Source: Brasenia schreberi
Lineage: Eukaryota; Streptophyta; Magnoliopsida; Nymphaeales; Cabombaceae
Assembly (NCBI GenBank): GCA_036023115.1
Contig: JAYKKT010000036.1
Span: forward strand, 6,225,501-6,289,500
DNA length: 64,000 nucleotides
Direction of reading: 5' to 3'
In this document: positions 48,830-61,154 of the stretch, in pieces
Layout of the letters: each line of letters starts with the position of its first letter
Numbering within the stretch: the first letter of the stretch is position 1
Notes under the pieces: model-generated
What the model was told of the DNA's origin: nothing
Database searches by the model: none
What the model saw: the letters and a program-made list of their open reading frames with translations, nothing else
Program-made: the position numbers and the translations under genes

Positions 48830-49965
48830 GTCCCACTCTTTTGTTTTTGTGTTTTGGTTGTTGACTCTTCTTCCACAACTCTCCAAATCTCTTGAGCATT
48901 GGATTCTTCTTTCTTGGCGAGATCTCATCCTTGTCTTCTGGTGATCCCACCCTTATATTTCAGTAAAGGGTTGAATCCATCGATCCAGTTCTCTCTACTG
49001 TCTTCCCATTATGTGCGGTTGCAAGCACAGCAGCTGCTGCATCAGCTACCTTCTTCCATTGCTCTCTCTGCACCCTTAGACTCCCAAGTTCTGCTTCCAT
49101 TGCTGCATTAGATGCTTGAGAAACCTCGAGCTGCTCTGCCAACCTTGTTGCCTTCTGGGTACTCTTCTCAGTCTCGGCAATGCCAACATCCAACTTCAGC
49201 ATAGCTTCCTGCTCCCTAGCTTTTGCAGCTTCAAAGTCACCTAGAGTGTTCGATATATTGACCACACTTTCCTCTTGTTCCTTGTTTCTGATATGACCTT
49301 TCAATGCTTCATTTTCCTCCGTGATGCTCTGCAATTCTGTTTCTTTGTCCATCAAATTTGCCTTGAGTTCAGATACCTGTTGCTGCAACTTACCCAGCTC
49401 CGATTCCGCAGTTTTCATTGTTGACACCATTTCAGTCTCCCTTCCTATAGAACTCTTGTAGTCTTAACAGCTTCACGAGCAGTTTGAATCTTCATCATGC
49501 TTTCAACATTGGCTTCATGGAGCCTGGTCTCAGTTTCCCCAATAGCATACCTGAGTTGCTCTACTTCTTGCTTCGCAATATCAAGCTCCATATCCAGCTG
49601 ATGTTCAAGGTCCACAAGGGGCTTGCTGTCAACCTGAACCAGATCTTTTTTTTAGTTGAAGCTTGCAGGTTATGCAAGGTTTCATTAGCCACAGCATGGG
49701 CCTGCACTTCGGAATATTGGCACTGTTTTAACTGATCACTCTAGTCATCGACAAGGGCAAGTGCTTGAGACAAGTCTTGCTTCAGGGCTTGAACCCCACC
49801 TTGTAACAGCAAGGGAAAGCTCTTGCTTGAGCTGCTGGATTCCTACATTTGCAGCAGCAAGGGCAGCAGAGTTGACTGAGTGCTGATTCTGAATGGCTTT
49901 AAGTTCAGACTGCCAAGCCGGGTCTTTTTCTTGTGAAATTTTGTGGAGGGTTGTTGGCTCCTGAG
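48830..49965 (-). pseudogene. ICR (interactor of constitutively active ROP) gene fragment
   Basis: The minus strand encodes long coiled-coil sequence typical of plant ICR/RIP scaffold proteins that bind active ROP GTPases at membranes and microtubules. In order: DPAWQSELKAIQNQHSVNSA (about 49930-49870), LKQDLSQALALVDD then a TAG (about 49740), LEHQLDMELDIAKQEVEQLR, then a frame change near 49450. ELKANLMDKETELQSITEEN, REQWKKVADAAAAVL and ERTGSMDS follow, then a TGA at 48960 and, in the same frame, GSPEDKDEISPRKKNPMLKR ending FGELWKK, the conserved ICR C-terminus. At least two stops and two frame breaks make it non-functional. The N-terminal region is absent, and no introns are seen between the conserved blocks. 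It lies tail-to-tail with the VFB fragment. Confidence 0.85.
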
Positions 49966-49984
49966 AATAGGTGGAGGGAGGTAT

Positions 49985-50125
49985 TTTCCAGCTGTGGAGA
50001 AAGCAAGAGTTATCGTGGACTGGGAAACTCGCATATCGCGAGGCTTTGGCTTTATAACATTTACTTCGATTGAAGAAGTTTCTTCTAGTGTGAGTGATAT
50101 GGATGGAAAGGATATTTGTTGGTCC
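49985..50125 (+). pseudogene. RRM RNA-binding protein fragment
   Basis: Within the open frame 49943-50230, residues KARVIVDWETRISRGFGFIT, followed by F and then EEVSSSVSDMDGKDI, correspond to the second half of an RNA-recognition motif. RGFGFITF is the RNP1 box and MDGKDI the last-helix/strand region. Only about 40 residues are recognisable; RNP2 and the rest of the domain are absent. The pattern best fits a glycine-rich or cold-shock-type RRM protein. It begins where the ICR fragment ends. Confidence 0.65.
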
Positions 50126-50229
50126 AAATCTAGACTCGGGCTTATGTCCGGATCCGATTTCATTTTGTTTGGCATTCATATTGGAGTCAATCGAGGTGTT
50201 TTCTTTTCAATTATTGATATTTGTTTATG

Positions 50230-51560
50230 ATATTTAACATATTGATTGGTTGGCTTCTTTTTATTAGGATAAACTTTTTGTTAGACAATAAGTTGCATCT
50301 TTTTGTATGATTAAGATATGTGTTGTGGCTATATGTCACTTTTATTGAAAACCATTGTGTTAAGGTGTTTCATGTTATTGGCTATTGGTTGGAGATCACT
50401 AACAGTTGAAGATGCACTTATTATTATTTGATATTTTGTAATCTTGTTAACTTTGAAGTTGCATTTTCATGTGATTAAGATCTCCGTGTTGTGGTTATAT
50501 GTCATGTTTGTTGTCCTTTTGTTGAAGACCTTCGTGATTAAGGTACTTTATGTTGTTTGTCATTGGTTGAAGATGAGTCAATATTGAAAATACACTTTTT
50601 GTTATCTTGATAACCTTGTTCTTCATAATGTATTTGAAAATAACGAATAAAAAGAGTTTTGCTTTGAGTATTGACTATTCATTTACTATATTTTAAGTAT
50701 TTTGTGCGTACGATAAAAATTGTATTCAAAGAATTCTTATTCTTTGAGAAACATTTTATGGTGAAAAGGTTCTTGCAAAATATTAAGTTGATTATAAATC
50801 TTTTTGTAAATATTTAAAATATTTTTTGATAATCTTGGTGGATTATCTTATTCTTAAAATTATAGAATTATGTTTCAGATTGTGAGTTATTTAAGAGCCT
50901 TGGCATTTGATCGATTTGGATGGTTTGAGCTTAGCCTTAAAGCTTGTTTGGATTCGAGTTTGTTCTTAAAAATTGGGTTTGCACTTAGTCTTAAAGCTTT
51001 TTTGGTATACTATGGCATTTTTGTAATATAATGAGTTTGCGATGATTCATGAAATTATTTATTATATTTTACAATCTTACTTAAATGATCAATGTTTTTA
51101 TTAAAGAATTTCTTTGAAAACATACATTTTCAAGTTTGTAGTTATGAGATCTTAATACTTTTATTGATGATTAATTTTATAAGTTTTGTTGTAGATCTTA
51201 AGGTATATCACAAGGTGAATTCTAATGCATGCAAACATATAAAAAAGTATTAAACACAAAAACAAGTTGAAGCTTTAGAAAAAATTTCTACAATTAAACA
51301 TTCTCCTTCTGAAACAAGTAGTGTGGGTTCACACATGAAGGAATGAAACAAACTTTCGGTATATATACCATAAGTTAGAGTAAGTGTGTTAAAATATAAT
51401 AGAGTTGGTCAAAAGAACCCATAAGTTTCTATTTGTAATCAGGTCCCAAAAGACCTAGGCAACTAGGAAAAGTCCATCAACACTAGAGCCACTGGGACCA
51501 CCAAGGGGCATCAAACCGGTAGTTAAATGTTGTTGGTTTTCACTCCTCTCTCTTTGTTTC
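50230..51560. repeat. No gene; contains a ~166-bp tandem duplication (50291-50625)
   Basis: TTGCATCTTTTTGTATGATT at 50293 and TTGCATTTTCATGTGATTAA at 50459 begin two diverged tandem copies, each including GTTGTGG(C/T)TATATGTCA and TTGG(A/T)TGGAGAT/TTGAAGAT-type words. The rest is T-rich single-copy-looking DNA with no recognised frame. Confidence 0.55.
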
Positions 51561-51564
51561 ATGA

Positions 51565-52780
51565 ATTCTTGGTTTCCATGGAGCTTGATCTTATGTCATG
51601 CTAACAATTAACTTAGCAAAAGATCAATCATTCTTTATTGTTTCTTTCAACACTATTATGACATTCTTTTTCCTCTTTTAAAATTTTCACAACTTAACTT
51701 CTCATACTTTCTTACCAAAACTTTCTTTGGTCGCCTTTCCACGTGTCCAAACCAACTTAAATGGTTTACCCTTATTTTATCATATATTAATGTCACTCCT
51801 AATTTGTTTCTTATAACTTAACTATGGATAATTTTTTCCTTCTATGACTCTACATCCATCTCAGCTTCATCCATTCGATTACGAATAACTTTTTACACAT
51901 GTTGATAAATTAATCGCCCCACACTCAAAACCATATAACATAATGGGTTCAATCGCTACTCTTATAATATTTAGCTTTCTACTCTAATGGTATCTTCTTG
52001 TCGCATAAAATATCTCTATTGCATTAATTCAAAGTGTGACATGCTGAATGTTAACATACAACAACAACTAAGCATGTCGTAAGCCCAACACAACCCTCAT
52101 CCTTTATCGAGGCTAGGGACTGGGTCATACAAGGGTGATCTCTTACATGATCAATTTTTCCATATTTCTAAAAAAAACATAGGAATCTAAAACTTTCCTT
52201 TTAGAGGATAAAAAGTGTGTCAATTTGTTTTCCATATATTTCGTCTTTATTCTACCAAGTTGAAAGCTTTTTTTTTCTAAGGTTTCTCTCATAACTCTAA
52301 TTTCTTAATAACTTTTTCGTAAACTCATTCATGAAGACAATGTCATCCGCAAATAACATACACCAAGATACTTCATCTTAAATATGCTTTATTAATTCCC
52401 CAATAATCAAAGTAAATACATATTTAAAGTAGATTCTAATGTAATCCAATAATTATCTCATAGTCTTTATATAGACTGATGCCTCAACCTTGCATGTTTT
52501 TTATGTGGTTGATGTACCTTTTTTCATCAAAGTTTTTGAAAGAATATCTCTCATTATCATGTCAGATCTATTATTAAGGTTATTCACCTATTAAAAGCTC
52601 TTGTAAAATGTTGTAGATCAAAAAAGAAAAATCTCCATATGGTATTTATTGATTTAAAATTTTGTATAATTATATTTGAAGAATATTCTTTGAAAAACCT
52701 TGAAAAAGAGAGGTAACCCATTGATATGCATCAATCTTGTGGGAGAGATAAGTGATATATGGTATGTTAAGGACTTCAAA
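51565..52780 (-). mobile_element. RTE copy with inverted 5' segment (twin-priming structure)
   Basis: The minus strand from about 52550 down to 51565 carries the 3' part of an RTE reverse transcriptase: a frame reading TLMKKG, WCMLFADDIVF (about 52330-52380), then a decayed C-terminus to AACAATTAACTTAGC-type sequence. The plus strand from about 52590 to 52780 carries the part that should precede it: RSKKKNLHMVFIDL, then KNLEKER and PIDMHQ. The two pieces meet head to head and overlap slightly in the element map. A second RTE tail with an (ACA)n start is nested at about 52058-52150. Heavily mutated and inactive. Confidence 0.75.
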
Positions 52781-52784
52781 GAAA

Positions 52785-54165
52785 TGACATTCCTTCCAAG
52801 GGAAATCATTATCACGAGTTCGCATCCTTCCTTTTAAAGCGAGAGAGAAAAGCTCAAGGGTCAGACTTGTCCTTAAAGTGCAAATTTAAAAGCGAACTCA
52901 CGATAAACTCATTTGGAAAGTGCACGTCAATTCCGCTCACCATGTAGTGTTTTGATCAGCAAAGGGACCCACCAGATGGACATTCTAGAGTTGGAAGGTG
53001 ACATGTTGCAGACTCCTACTAGTAGGGGGTGCTCTTTGGATGCTGATTTTGCGCGATGTACCAGGGGTGAATCTCTGAGCACCAATTTTTCGTTGATTTG
53101 GGTGTTCCACCATCGAGTTTTATTTGCCATCGTCTAACCTTCATCATTCTTACCGCACACCCTTTTTACCATGGACACCTCTTTTTTTCAATTTTCTCAA
53201 AATACTTATATGTCTTTCACTAATTACAGAAATACTCTCAAAACAAAAATGAGCAGCTTCTCTCTCCTATTAGAGTACTCTAACTGCTTGTTTTTGTTTT
53301 TGTTCATTTTTTTTATCTATTTGTTTCTCTATGCCTCATTCTAGATACATATTACTCAATTTGCAATCATTTTTAGCAACAAAAAAAAAAGATTGAAAGA
53401 AAGAATATAAAAGGAACGAAGAAAAAAATAAGATTTCTTACATCGATTCGAAGAAAGATTCATCAATTTATCGATATATGTTATTAATTTTGTAATATTT
53501 TTTCATTTCTTAATCATTTTCATGAATTTTTTGCTCGATTTGTCACGGTTATACACGTACCCCAAATGTCTCTTTTGTGAGGAAGACACGTCCTGGGATA
53601 CGTCTCTCAACATACAATAAACTCGCTCCAAGAGCGTCTGTCTCATACGAGAGACGTGAGCACATCTCCAGTATTTGAGTTTTTGTGCATGATATCATAG
53701 ATTTTTTTCTATATGGATATGATTGATAGGATAAGAGTAGAAGGATGTAATGTCACTACTTTATCTATAACAAGCAATGCCGTATCATATAAAATACACT
53801 CCTATAAACAACAACGAGGAGAAGAAGTTGACCCTTTATTTTATAAGAAGAATACATCAACATCAAATACTCATATCGATATTACAGATATTGAGGATGA
53901 GGGATCTCCTTAAATGTTAGAATTACTCTCAAGTTTTGAAGGTCACATTACATATAAGATTTTAGAGGATAGGTAATTTCTAACTTTACTGTAATTTTAT
54001 ATTTAATATCAATACTCCCTATTCTAACTAATTATCTAAGTGTATATTTACACACAATATAGAAAATGGTAATAGTCCATAAACGCTATATTTTTGGCAA
54101 AGCCAAGATAGTAAACAAGACGGATATGAGGCCTAGTAATTGGGTTGAGATTTCATATAGAAATG
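52785..54165. other. No gene recognised
   Basis: Short frames at 52913-53137 and 53713-53913 show no family motif. 53575-53665 contains GAGACGTGAG and GTCTCTCAAC-type short inverted words reminiscent of the hairpin array at 21.6 kb. The rest is AT-rich. Confidence 0.4.
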
Positions 54166-54169
54166 GTTT

Positions 54170-55700
54170 GATTGGGTAGGTGAATTTGCTATACAAAATA
54201 ATACATCATGCGTTGATGAGTGTTTTTATCGTGCGTTAGCAACCAAATACAAACAACTTCTATATGCTATAGGGTAAAATGACCATTAAACTTCACAATA
54301 TTTATGAGATATTTGGTTTTCAAATAGAGAGACAACTTGTCTTGACAAAGGAGACGATGACCATAAATAAGGAAAATATCTTGAGTAATATGTTGGGATG
54401 AGTATCGATGAAGTCGTATGGATGGCTACAAATAAGAAAAATATCTTGAGTAATATGTTGGGATGAGTATCGATGAAGTCGTATGTGAGATTAAGTTCGA
54501 GCTCACTAAGTTTGAAGTGTTATGAACTAATTTTTTAAGAGGAAAAGTGAGTAACAAAAATAAGACTATATTATTTGTTGTATCAATTAGAGTGTACATT
54601 ATATTATGATAAGTCTAGAGATAGAGTATCAATAACACTCATGAATTTGTTGACACATGTTGTTTACATGGTTAAGAGTTATTTGTGGAATACAAGTGTA
54701 CAACAACATTAGCGTATTTATATAGATAGCTAAAGAATGCATCTCAGATAGAATTACAATAACTTAGTACACATACATTATTTCTTGAGGTAAGAATGTG
54801 TAATATTGTTGCTTGCCATATGTATCTTTTAATTTGACACTTTTCATAATTTAATAAGTTACATGCTTTAATTATAAATATAAATTTATGAGTGATTTTC
54901 AACTTTTAGAGTTAGTATGGGGCAAGACTGGTTAGATAGGAAAGCATGAGTACGCCTATGGATGGGAAGTGTGTGTTATAAGTAATCTTCTATTAATCGG
55001 CTTATTAAATATCATAAGTAATTAGATTTGATAATCATAAATTTGATATTTTATGATTTTTCAACAATGTTGGTGATCTTTTAATGAAATGGATCCTTCT
55101 ATGTTATATATTTTTTTTACAATCTTATGCAATATAGATTCTCTAACACTCATATAGTTCTATAAAATATTTGGATTGTAATCCATATAAGTTGTCGTGA
55201 TATCACATATGCATTCGATGCATAGATGTTGTGAAACCTTATATGTCACATCGTATAGTTCACGAGTTTCACCATCATCAAGGCATCCTAGTTGCACCGA
55301 TAAGACCCTCTATTGTAAAGAGACTTTTGAAACTCTACGTGTACAAGATATAGTATAAGCCACGTAACGTGACTTGAGAGAATACCCACATTGTTTTGAG
55401 CTTGAACATTTTGAAGTCCTTCCACTTTACCCATATGAGTATGACGAATTGTACATTGAATGATATATTCACAAGATACATTGATTTATTTTAAGAAATT
55501 CTAATAGTCAATTATGTCTTGCTTGCCCAACATCTTGGTGCAAAATGTGATATACTTAAAGTGACTTCAATACATTTAGAGTGTATGTCAGTGTCATCGT
55601 TGGATGATCTTATATTATTAGACCTAATAGAGACGTATGAGCAATGCCATGAACTAATCCATAGATTGACACTTAATGATGATGATATGTGATATTTTTT
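54170..55700 (+). pseudogene. Decayed plant mobile domain (PMD/MAIN-like) gene
   Basis: The clearest match is at about 54240-54345, where one frame (with two stops) reads QPNTNNFYML and then GKMTIKLHNIYEIFGFQIER, corresponding to the PMD signature in which a polar PET-x-F stretch is followed by GEMT(I/V)TL..V..(L/I)GL.(I/V).G. Further down, 55270-55460 gives frames such as ELEHFEVLPLYPYEYDE that could be the domain's end, but this is weaker. PMD proteins occur as host genes (MAIN, MAIL) and inside some DNA and LTR transposons. This copy has many stops and an internal tandem duplication (54361-54485). Confidence 0.45.
54361..54485. repeat. 65-bp tandem duplication
   Basis: ATATCTTGAGTAATATGTTG and the following GGATGAGTATCGATGAAGTC occur twice, ending at 54420 and 54485, i.e. 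exactly 65 bases apart and identical over about 50 bases. A recent local duplication within the PMD relic. Confidence 0.95.
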
Positions 55701-56595
55701 GTTTGAGTTGTATGTGGGATGTTATTTAGTAAAAGATATAAACATTGGATATGTAATTGACGATTGTAATAAAAGAAATTTGGTTTTTTTGCTACTCATG
55801 CATAAATATATAATTATAATAAAATGATGCTTTCAATCAATAAAATACATGATTGTCATTCAAATTTACCAATCATGTAATTACAAATATAAATAAATAA
55901 TAACACATAGTCATCATCCTCAATATTGTATACAACATAATCTTATGGTTATCTCATTTGTATATATAAGTTGATACGTTCTTAAAATAAAGTTAGCCAA
56001 CTCCCAACAATTTCATATCATAAAAGTTGTTATGTTGAGAATATATGAGTCATTAAAGAGCTATCAGTCATATGCAGCTTCAAAAAAAGATAAACAAAAG
56101 AGAGCATTAATAATTATTTCAATCTACATAATACCTAAATAACATAATAAAATATAAATATATTATGATTATCGATAGAAAATATCATTCAATATTATGA
56201 TAGAACATATATCATGCATCCCTCACAACGAACTGTTGATTGGTTAGATGGTCTTCATTTAGGATGATGAATTAGTGGTTATTATAGGATAATATATTTA
56301 AGACTCAACTACTCATCCAATATTTTAACAAATCTATCTCACTTTAAGTAATTCCTTAACTTCCTACAAATGGTCGCTATCATAGATAGTTCTATATCCT
56401 CTCATACCTCATCAATAATATAATAGAATTCTCTTCTATATTTAGCTTTTTTTAAAATGAATCAATACTTGATAATTCTATTGAAACACCATATTTAAGG
56501 ATAAGACTGAGCACAAGGTAGACTATGTAAATATCACAAATTAAAATGACATGTTATTGAATCTAAACCTATCATCTCTATACGATTATACTTTT
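55700..56595. other. No gene; AT-rich
   Basis: Very AT-rich sequence with no recognised frame, RNA gene or repeat on either strand. Confidence 0.45.
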
Positions 56596-56599
56596 TTAT

Positions 56600-58135
56600 A
56601 ATAAGGTTAAGAGTGTGTCGTGATACTCTCCTTTAAAGGTTTAAATAAGAAATTGGAAATCCTTTTGATAGAAATCAAAAGGGAGTTCTCATTTGAAAAG
56701 AATTTTGAAAACCCGAAATATCAAAAAGATATAATATGGGGATTATTTTACTTGGGGCAGTCGACCTTCATACGCTTCTCCTCAAGCTCATAAACCTCAT
56801 GAATAGGTCTCTAAACACACACTACACTCCATTTACATCACACACCATGCATGCATACATCCATAAAAAGGTCAGCCATACATGATCATCCTAGGACTAG
56901 TGCTTTGTTTAAATCTAAGTCTCCTTTGGCTAAGATCCCCTCCTTTACAAAAATCCGAGAAAACATATGCTATGAAATGAAAGAAAATCCATATTATCAA
57001 GATGAATCTGGGAAGAAAATCAAATGAGTGTTTTCTTCTTTGCCATTATCCAAATAAATTTGAATTAATACCAAAGAGGGATATCTCTAAACACCCTAAA
57101 ATATTTTAAAAAATATATCCAAACATCTTTTAGAGTTTTCAAAACAATAAGCTTATTTTTAAACCCCTGATTTAAATACAGCCTGCAAATTTCACAAAAT
57201 ACCAAAAACAATATTTTGAAATAAAATGTTTTTAAACTTGAAGTTATAAAATAAAGTTTTAAAAAATTAAAAAGATGTTGACTTAATCAAAGATGGAATA
57301 AGGCCTGGTTCAAAAGGAGATAAGGATGAAGTTGCAAAAGCCCCGTCGAGGATTCAGGAAGAAGGCTAATCAAGGAATGGGCCATGGCACAATCGACTGC
57401 CCGATTTTAAAGCAAAATTGAAGAATGCAAGGATCATACTCAACCACAAAACATGGGCCAAGACAAAGGATCAAGTCTCGAGTGGGCTAAGGAAGTCGAA
57501 ATCACCATGGGCTAGACCATACCCAAGTCAAGGCTCGAGCCAAGATACTATGGGTGAGCAAGGGGCACTAGAGTGAGTTGAGCTCACTTACTCGAGTCCA
57601 AGGAAGGATGCAACTCATGTGGGCTGCACTAAGCCCACATGGGCTAAGAGGGGACCACCCTCTCAACCCATGTGCATAATGGGCCAACCTTGGATCGGAC
57701 CAAATTGGAATGGCACCAATCTGCACCTAGTCGGACAGCACTTGGTTGCACCAAGTCGAGTTGGACTAAATGCCGAACCCACTTGGGTGAATCTACACAC
57801 CTTGACCAACCTAGTTCCACTTACCTTGACCAAAGGAGGACCACCATGAGGCCCACTTGAAGCCATGTGGCCAGCAATGAAATCGAATCAAGCTTGGACT
57901 CCAAAAGCACATATATATCCAAACCGTGGAAGGCTCTAGGCTCCTCTCCTTGAGGCCTATAAATAGAGGCCTTAAGGCTCGGTTTCCAGCATTGAAGGGA
58001 GTGAATAAAGAGAGGGATATCTGCAGCAAGAGAGAGAGAGAGTGAGAGGAAAAGAGAGAAAGAGAGAAGGAGAGGAACCACCCCTTTTACGAGTTGTCTT
58101 CCTCCCTTGTTGTCACGAGCAAGGTCAGTTAACCC
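56600..58135 (+). mobile_element. Second LTR-like block
   Basis: Organisation parallels 17.8-21.2 kb: AT-rich start, a low-complexity middle made of CAAGTCAAGG, GGGCTAAG and CACATGGGCT-type words (57300-57850), a TATA box at 57958 inside an inverted repeat, then GAGA- and T-rich DNA as in R-U5. No clear TG...CA ends were fixed. The open frames at 57619-57866 lie in the low-complexity part and have no motif. No gag/pol was found downstream. Confidence 0.4.
57948..57977 (+). promoter_or_regulatory. TATA box inside a 10-bp inverted repeat
   Basis: CCTTGAGGCC (57948-57957) and GGCCTTAAGG (57968-57977) pair at 9 of 10 positions around TATAAATAGA. It is a strong plant core-promoter word with a GA-rich presumed leader about 50-100 bases downstream. 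Same layout as 20482-20508, with different arm sequence. Confidence 0.6.
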
Positions 58136-58390
58136 TCTCCTTTTTCATTGATCTCTTCCTTGCTTTTTATTCAATTTAAGGGGTTATAATTAAGGAGCAT
58201 ATGTCTTCCCCATTGATATAATAGCTAGTTATTTTGTTGTCAAATTTCATTTTAGTAGATGTTTTTTATGTGTTTGATTTTGAGCTTCTTCTACCCCTCT
58301 ATACATTGTAATCTCTTATATCTCCTCATCCCCTCTATACTTAAGCTATGATTATACTTTACTTTATTTCTTTCAATCATTTACTTTGAA

Positions 58391-59107
58391 ATTATTATGA
58401 TTTATCTTTAAATTTCAGACGAAATGCATCCATGTATGTTCTAAACACGATAATAAGTTTTCTATATCTTACATATGTCTAATGTTTCATTTTTAATTTC
58501 CTGCTCTCTACTCCAAATTATCTAAAATGTTGTACACCGAATCCTCACACATCATCCCACTTATAATAAAATTTTCAAAAATTTTAGAGCAGTGCAGCCA
58601 CGTAAATAAAACTGGGAAAGTGGGAAAAATCTAGAACTAAATCTGTACAATCTGTGTTTCCTGCAACAAAGGTTGGGTTATCTTCTCATAACATTGTCTA
58701 TAGTGATCCAATTTCATTGAAACTGGATTTGTTCAGTTCAGTTTCGTGTGTTTATCTTTTCATAAAAAGAAATTGTTGTGATTTATCTTTAAATTTCAGA
58801 CGAAATGCATCTATGTATGTTCTAAACATGAAAATATATTTTCTATATCTTGTATATGTCTGATGTTTTATTTTTAATTTCCTGCTCTTTACTCCAAATT
58901 ATCTGAAATATTGTATACCAAATCTCCATACACCACCCCACTTATAATAAAATTTTCAATAATTTTAGGGCTATGCAGCCACTTAAATAAAATTGGGGAA
59001 AATTGGAAAAATCCATAATTGAATCTGTACACTTTGTATTTCCTGTAATAGAGGTTGGGTTATTATCTCATAACTTTGTTTGCAATGATCAAATTTCATT
59101 GAAACTA
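58391..59107. repeat. Tandem duplication with 381-bp period
   Basis: AATTTCAGACGAAATGCATC at 58411 recurs as AATTTCAGACGAAATGCATC at 58792. The order TTTTTAATTTCCTGCTCT, CCACTTATAATAAAATTTTC, GGTTGGGTTAT and ATTTCATTGAAACT is kept in both copies. No coding potential; it lies just after the LTR-like block, so may be its leader region. Confidence 0.9.
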
Positions 59108-59109
59108 GT

Positions 59110-61150
59110 GTCATTGCAAAGCTAACAACATAGCTTTTCAACAAGACTAAGTTAATAAAGATCGAAGATATGTGCACCGAGATATAGTTATTTTTCTAAA
59201 CCCGTGTATTTCTGTCACAAATTAGTCTCGAATGTCTAAGCAGAGTAAAATATTTGATTTAATTCTACACATTCAAAGGTATGATTTTCCTCTCATTCCT
59301 TTGCCTTTTCTTTCTTCTCCCTCTTTATCGTGGCTCACACGGTTTATCATTTCATTTACTTTATCATTAAAACAGATCTCGTCATTGACCTTCAACAAAG
59401 CTTTTTCCAAGAAAGAATAAGTACCATGGAAATAAAAGAATGTAGTGCTTCGTAATACCTTTTAGTTATGCTTACTTTCTTCTTACAAAAAGTAGGCATC
59501 CCTTGTCAATTCACTATCACAAGAACGAAACTCTCTCAACCACTATCATAACCACCGTAAGTATAACTTTCACTTAACTCATGTTATTGAAGTAGGATCA
59601 AATCCGTGTAGCCCTTTTCTAACAATGCTCCTCTAATTTGTTCAAACAATACATCAAAACAAGTACTAGCAACCATAATGAAGACTACCTGTCTTGCATT
59701 TTTATCCATATCAATTTTTCTCATTTCTTTACAATTATTCTCAGCTTTTGGTATCATATTTCCTACACATATCTCATCGCCCTGGTATTAACATTTCAGA
59801 AATAATGATACTATCATACTACGTGAAAAAAAAAGATATGATCAGAAAAAGAAATAAGTTTGAGAATTTTTCATGTACCATGTACATATAACTGGGACAG
59901 AGGCTCCAAAATTGACAATTTAGGTTCCTCGAACAACATTGAAATTTAGTGGTTTGAAACAAGTAATACATCCTATTTATTATTTGTATTCATCAAGTAC
60001 CAAATTCAAAAAACAACTCTAGACAAATAGAGACATCAAATGAGGATTACTTTACATGATTTGTTTCATAAAACATTCCTAGAGGATTTTGTAATTTTTA
60101 GAAGAAGATAGAGTTATATGGTTAAGAATAAAAATTAGTTCTTTGTGGCCCATGTATTAGGTATGTATACTTTAGACATTTTTTGAATTACATATTAACA
60201 AACAAGATGCAAGAAAACTATCGAAGCAATAAGTTTTTCTTGAAATATTAATTATGAATTTCAATATTATCTTTTTCTTTCTAACTTAATGATATCTCAA
60301 TTTGTTTATAATGACCATTTGGCTCATGATATGATTATTTATGAGAATATGACATAGAGATAATTTATTGTATCGGTGTACTTGAAATATGATTTGTATT
60401 TGTGTTTTAATTATGCTACTTCTCTTTGTTGTATTACTTTTGTATACTCTTGTGATTTTTTCTTCTTTATTTGGTTGATACTTTTTGGAAGAGTTTCATT
60501 TGGACTTCAAGTTGGAGTTGTAATTGATTTTGCTATGGACGTGAAGTTGTAATTGGCTTTATCATAGAAGTTATTGTGGACTTAATAGATACTTTGCAGA
60601 TTTTTTATTCATTTTTTTAGATGATATCTAGCTATTGTAACTCTTTTGTAAGTGAAAGTTGCCTGCGAGAAAGGAGAGTGATGAAATTTCTTTAGAAAAC
60701 ATAAGCATAAACATGTTGTATTTGAGACAATTGTCATTTTGAAGTGCATTGCCATTTATTCTTTCTTTTAAGGCTGTTTTGTTATATTTGATTCTATTTT
60801 TGAATAGCCAACATAAGCTGCAATTCTTGATATGCTTATGATTGTAAGTACCCAACATTTAGAATTGCCTTCAGGCAAGGAGAGATCATGTAAAATTTTT
60901 AAAACAATACAAAGATACAAATAATTGATCGGTTGAACGTATGGTTATGATATTTATAATTTTGATTGTTGTTTTTAGTTTTAATTAAACTATTTGATAT
61001 GATAATTATAAAATGTAAAACTTGTTGAAAGTTGAAACTAGAGTATTGGGTCCAAGAGCAAATCAAACGTGAAACCATGGTCCCGAGTGCCAGTTTTAAG
61101 TGTAAATCAAACACGAAATTAGTGATAGTCTTATCTTGTAGTTCGTGAAC
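59110..61150. other. No gene; AT-rich
   Basis: No frame with a recognised motif on either strand. T-rich tracts are frequent. Nothing repeat-like stands out. Confidence 0.5.
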
Positions 61151-61154
61151 CAAA

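Noticed and set aside
57619..57866. Overlapping 60-76-codon frames
   Set aside because: They arise from low-complexity CAAG/GGGC words in the LTR-like block, are open in several frames at once and carry no motif.
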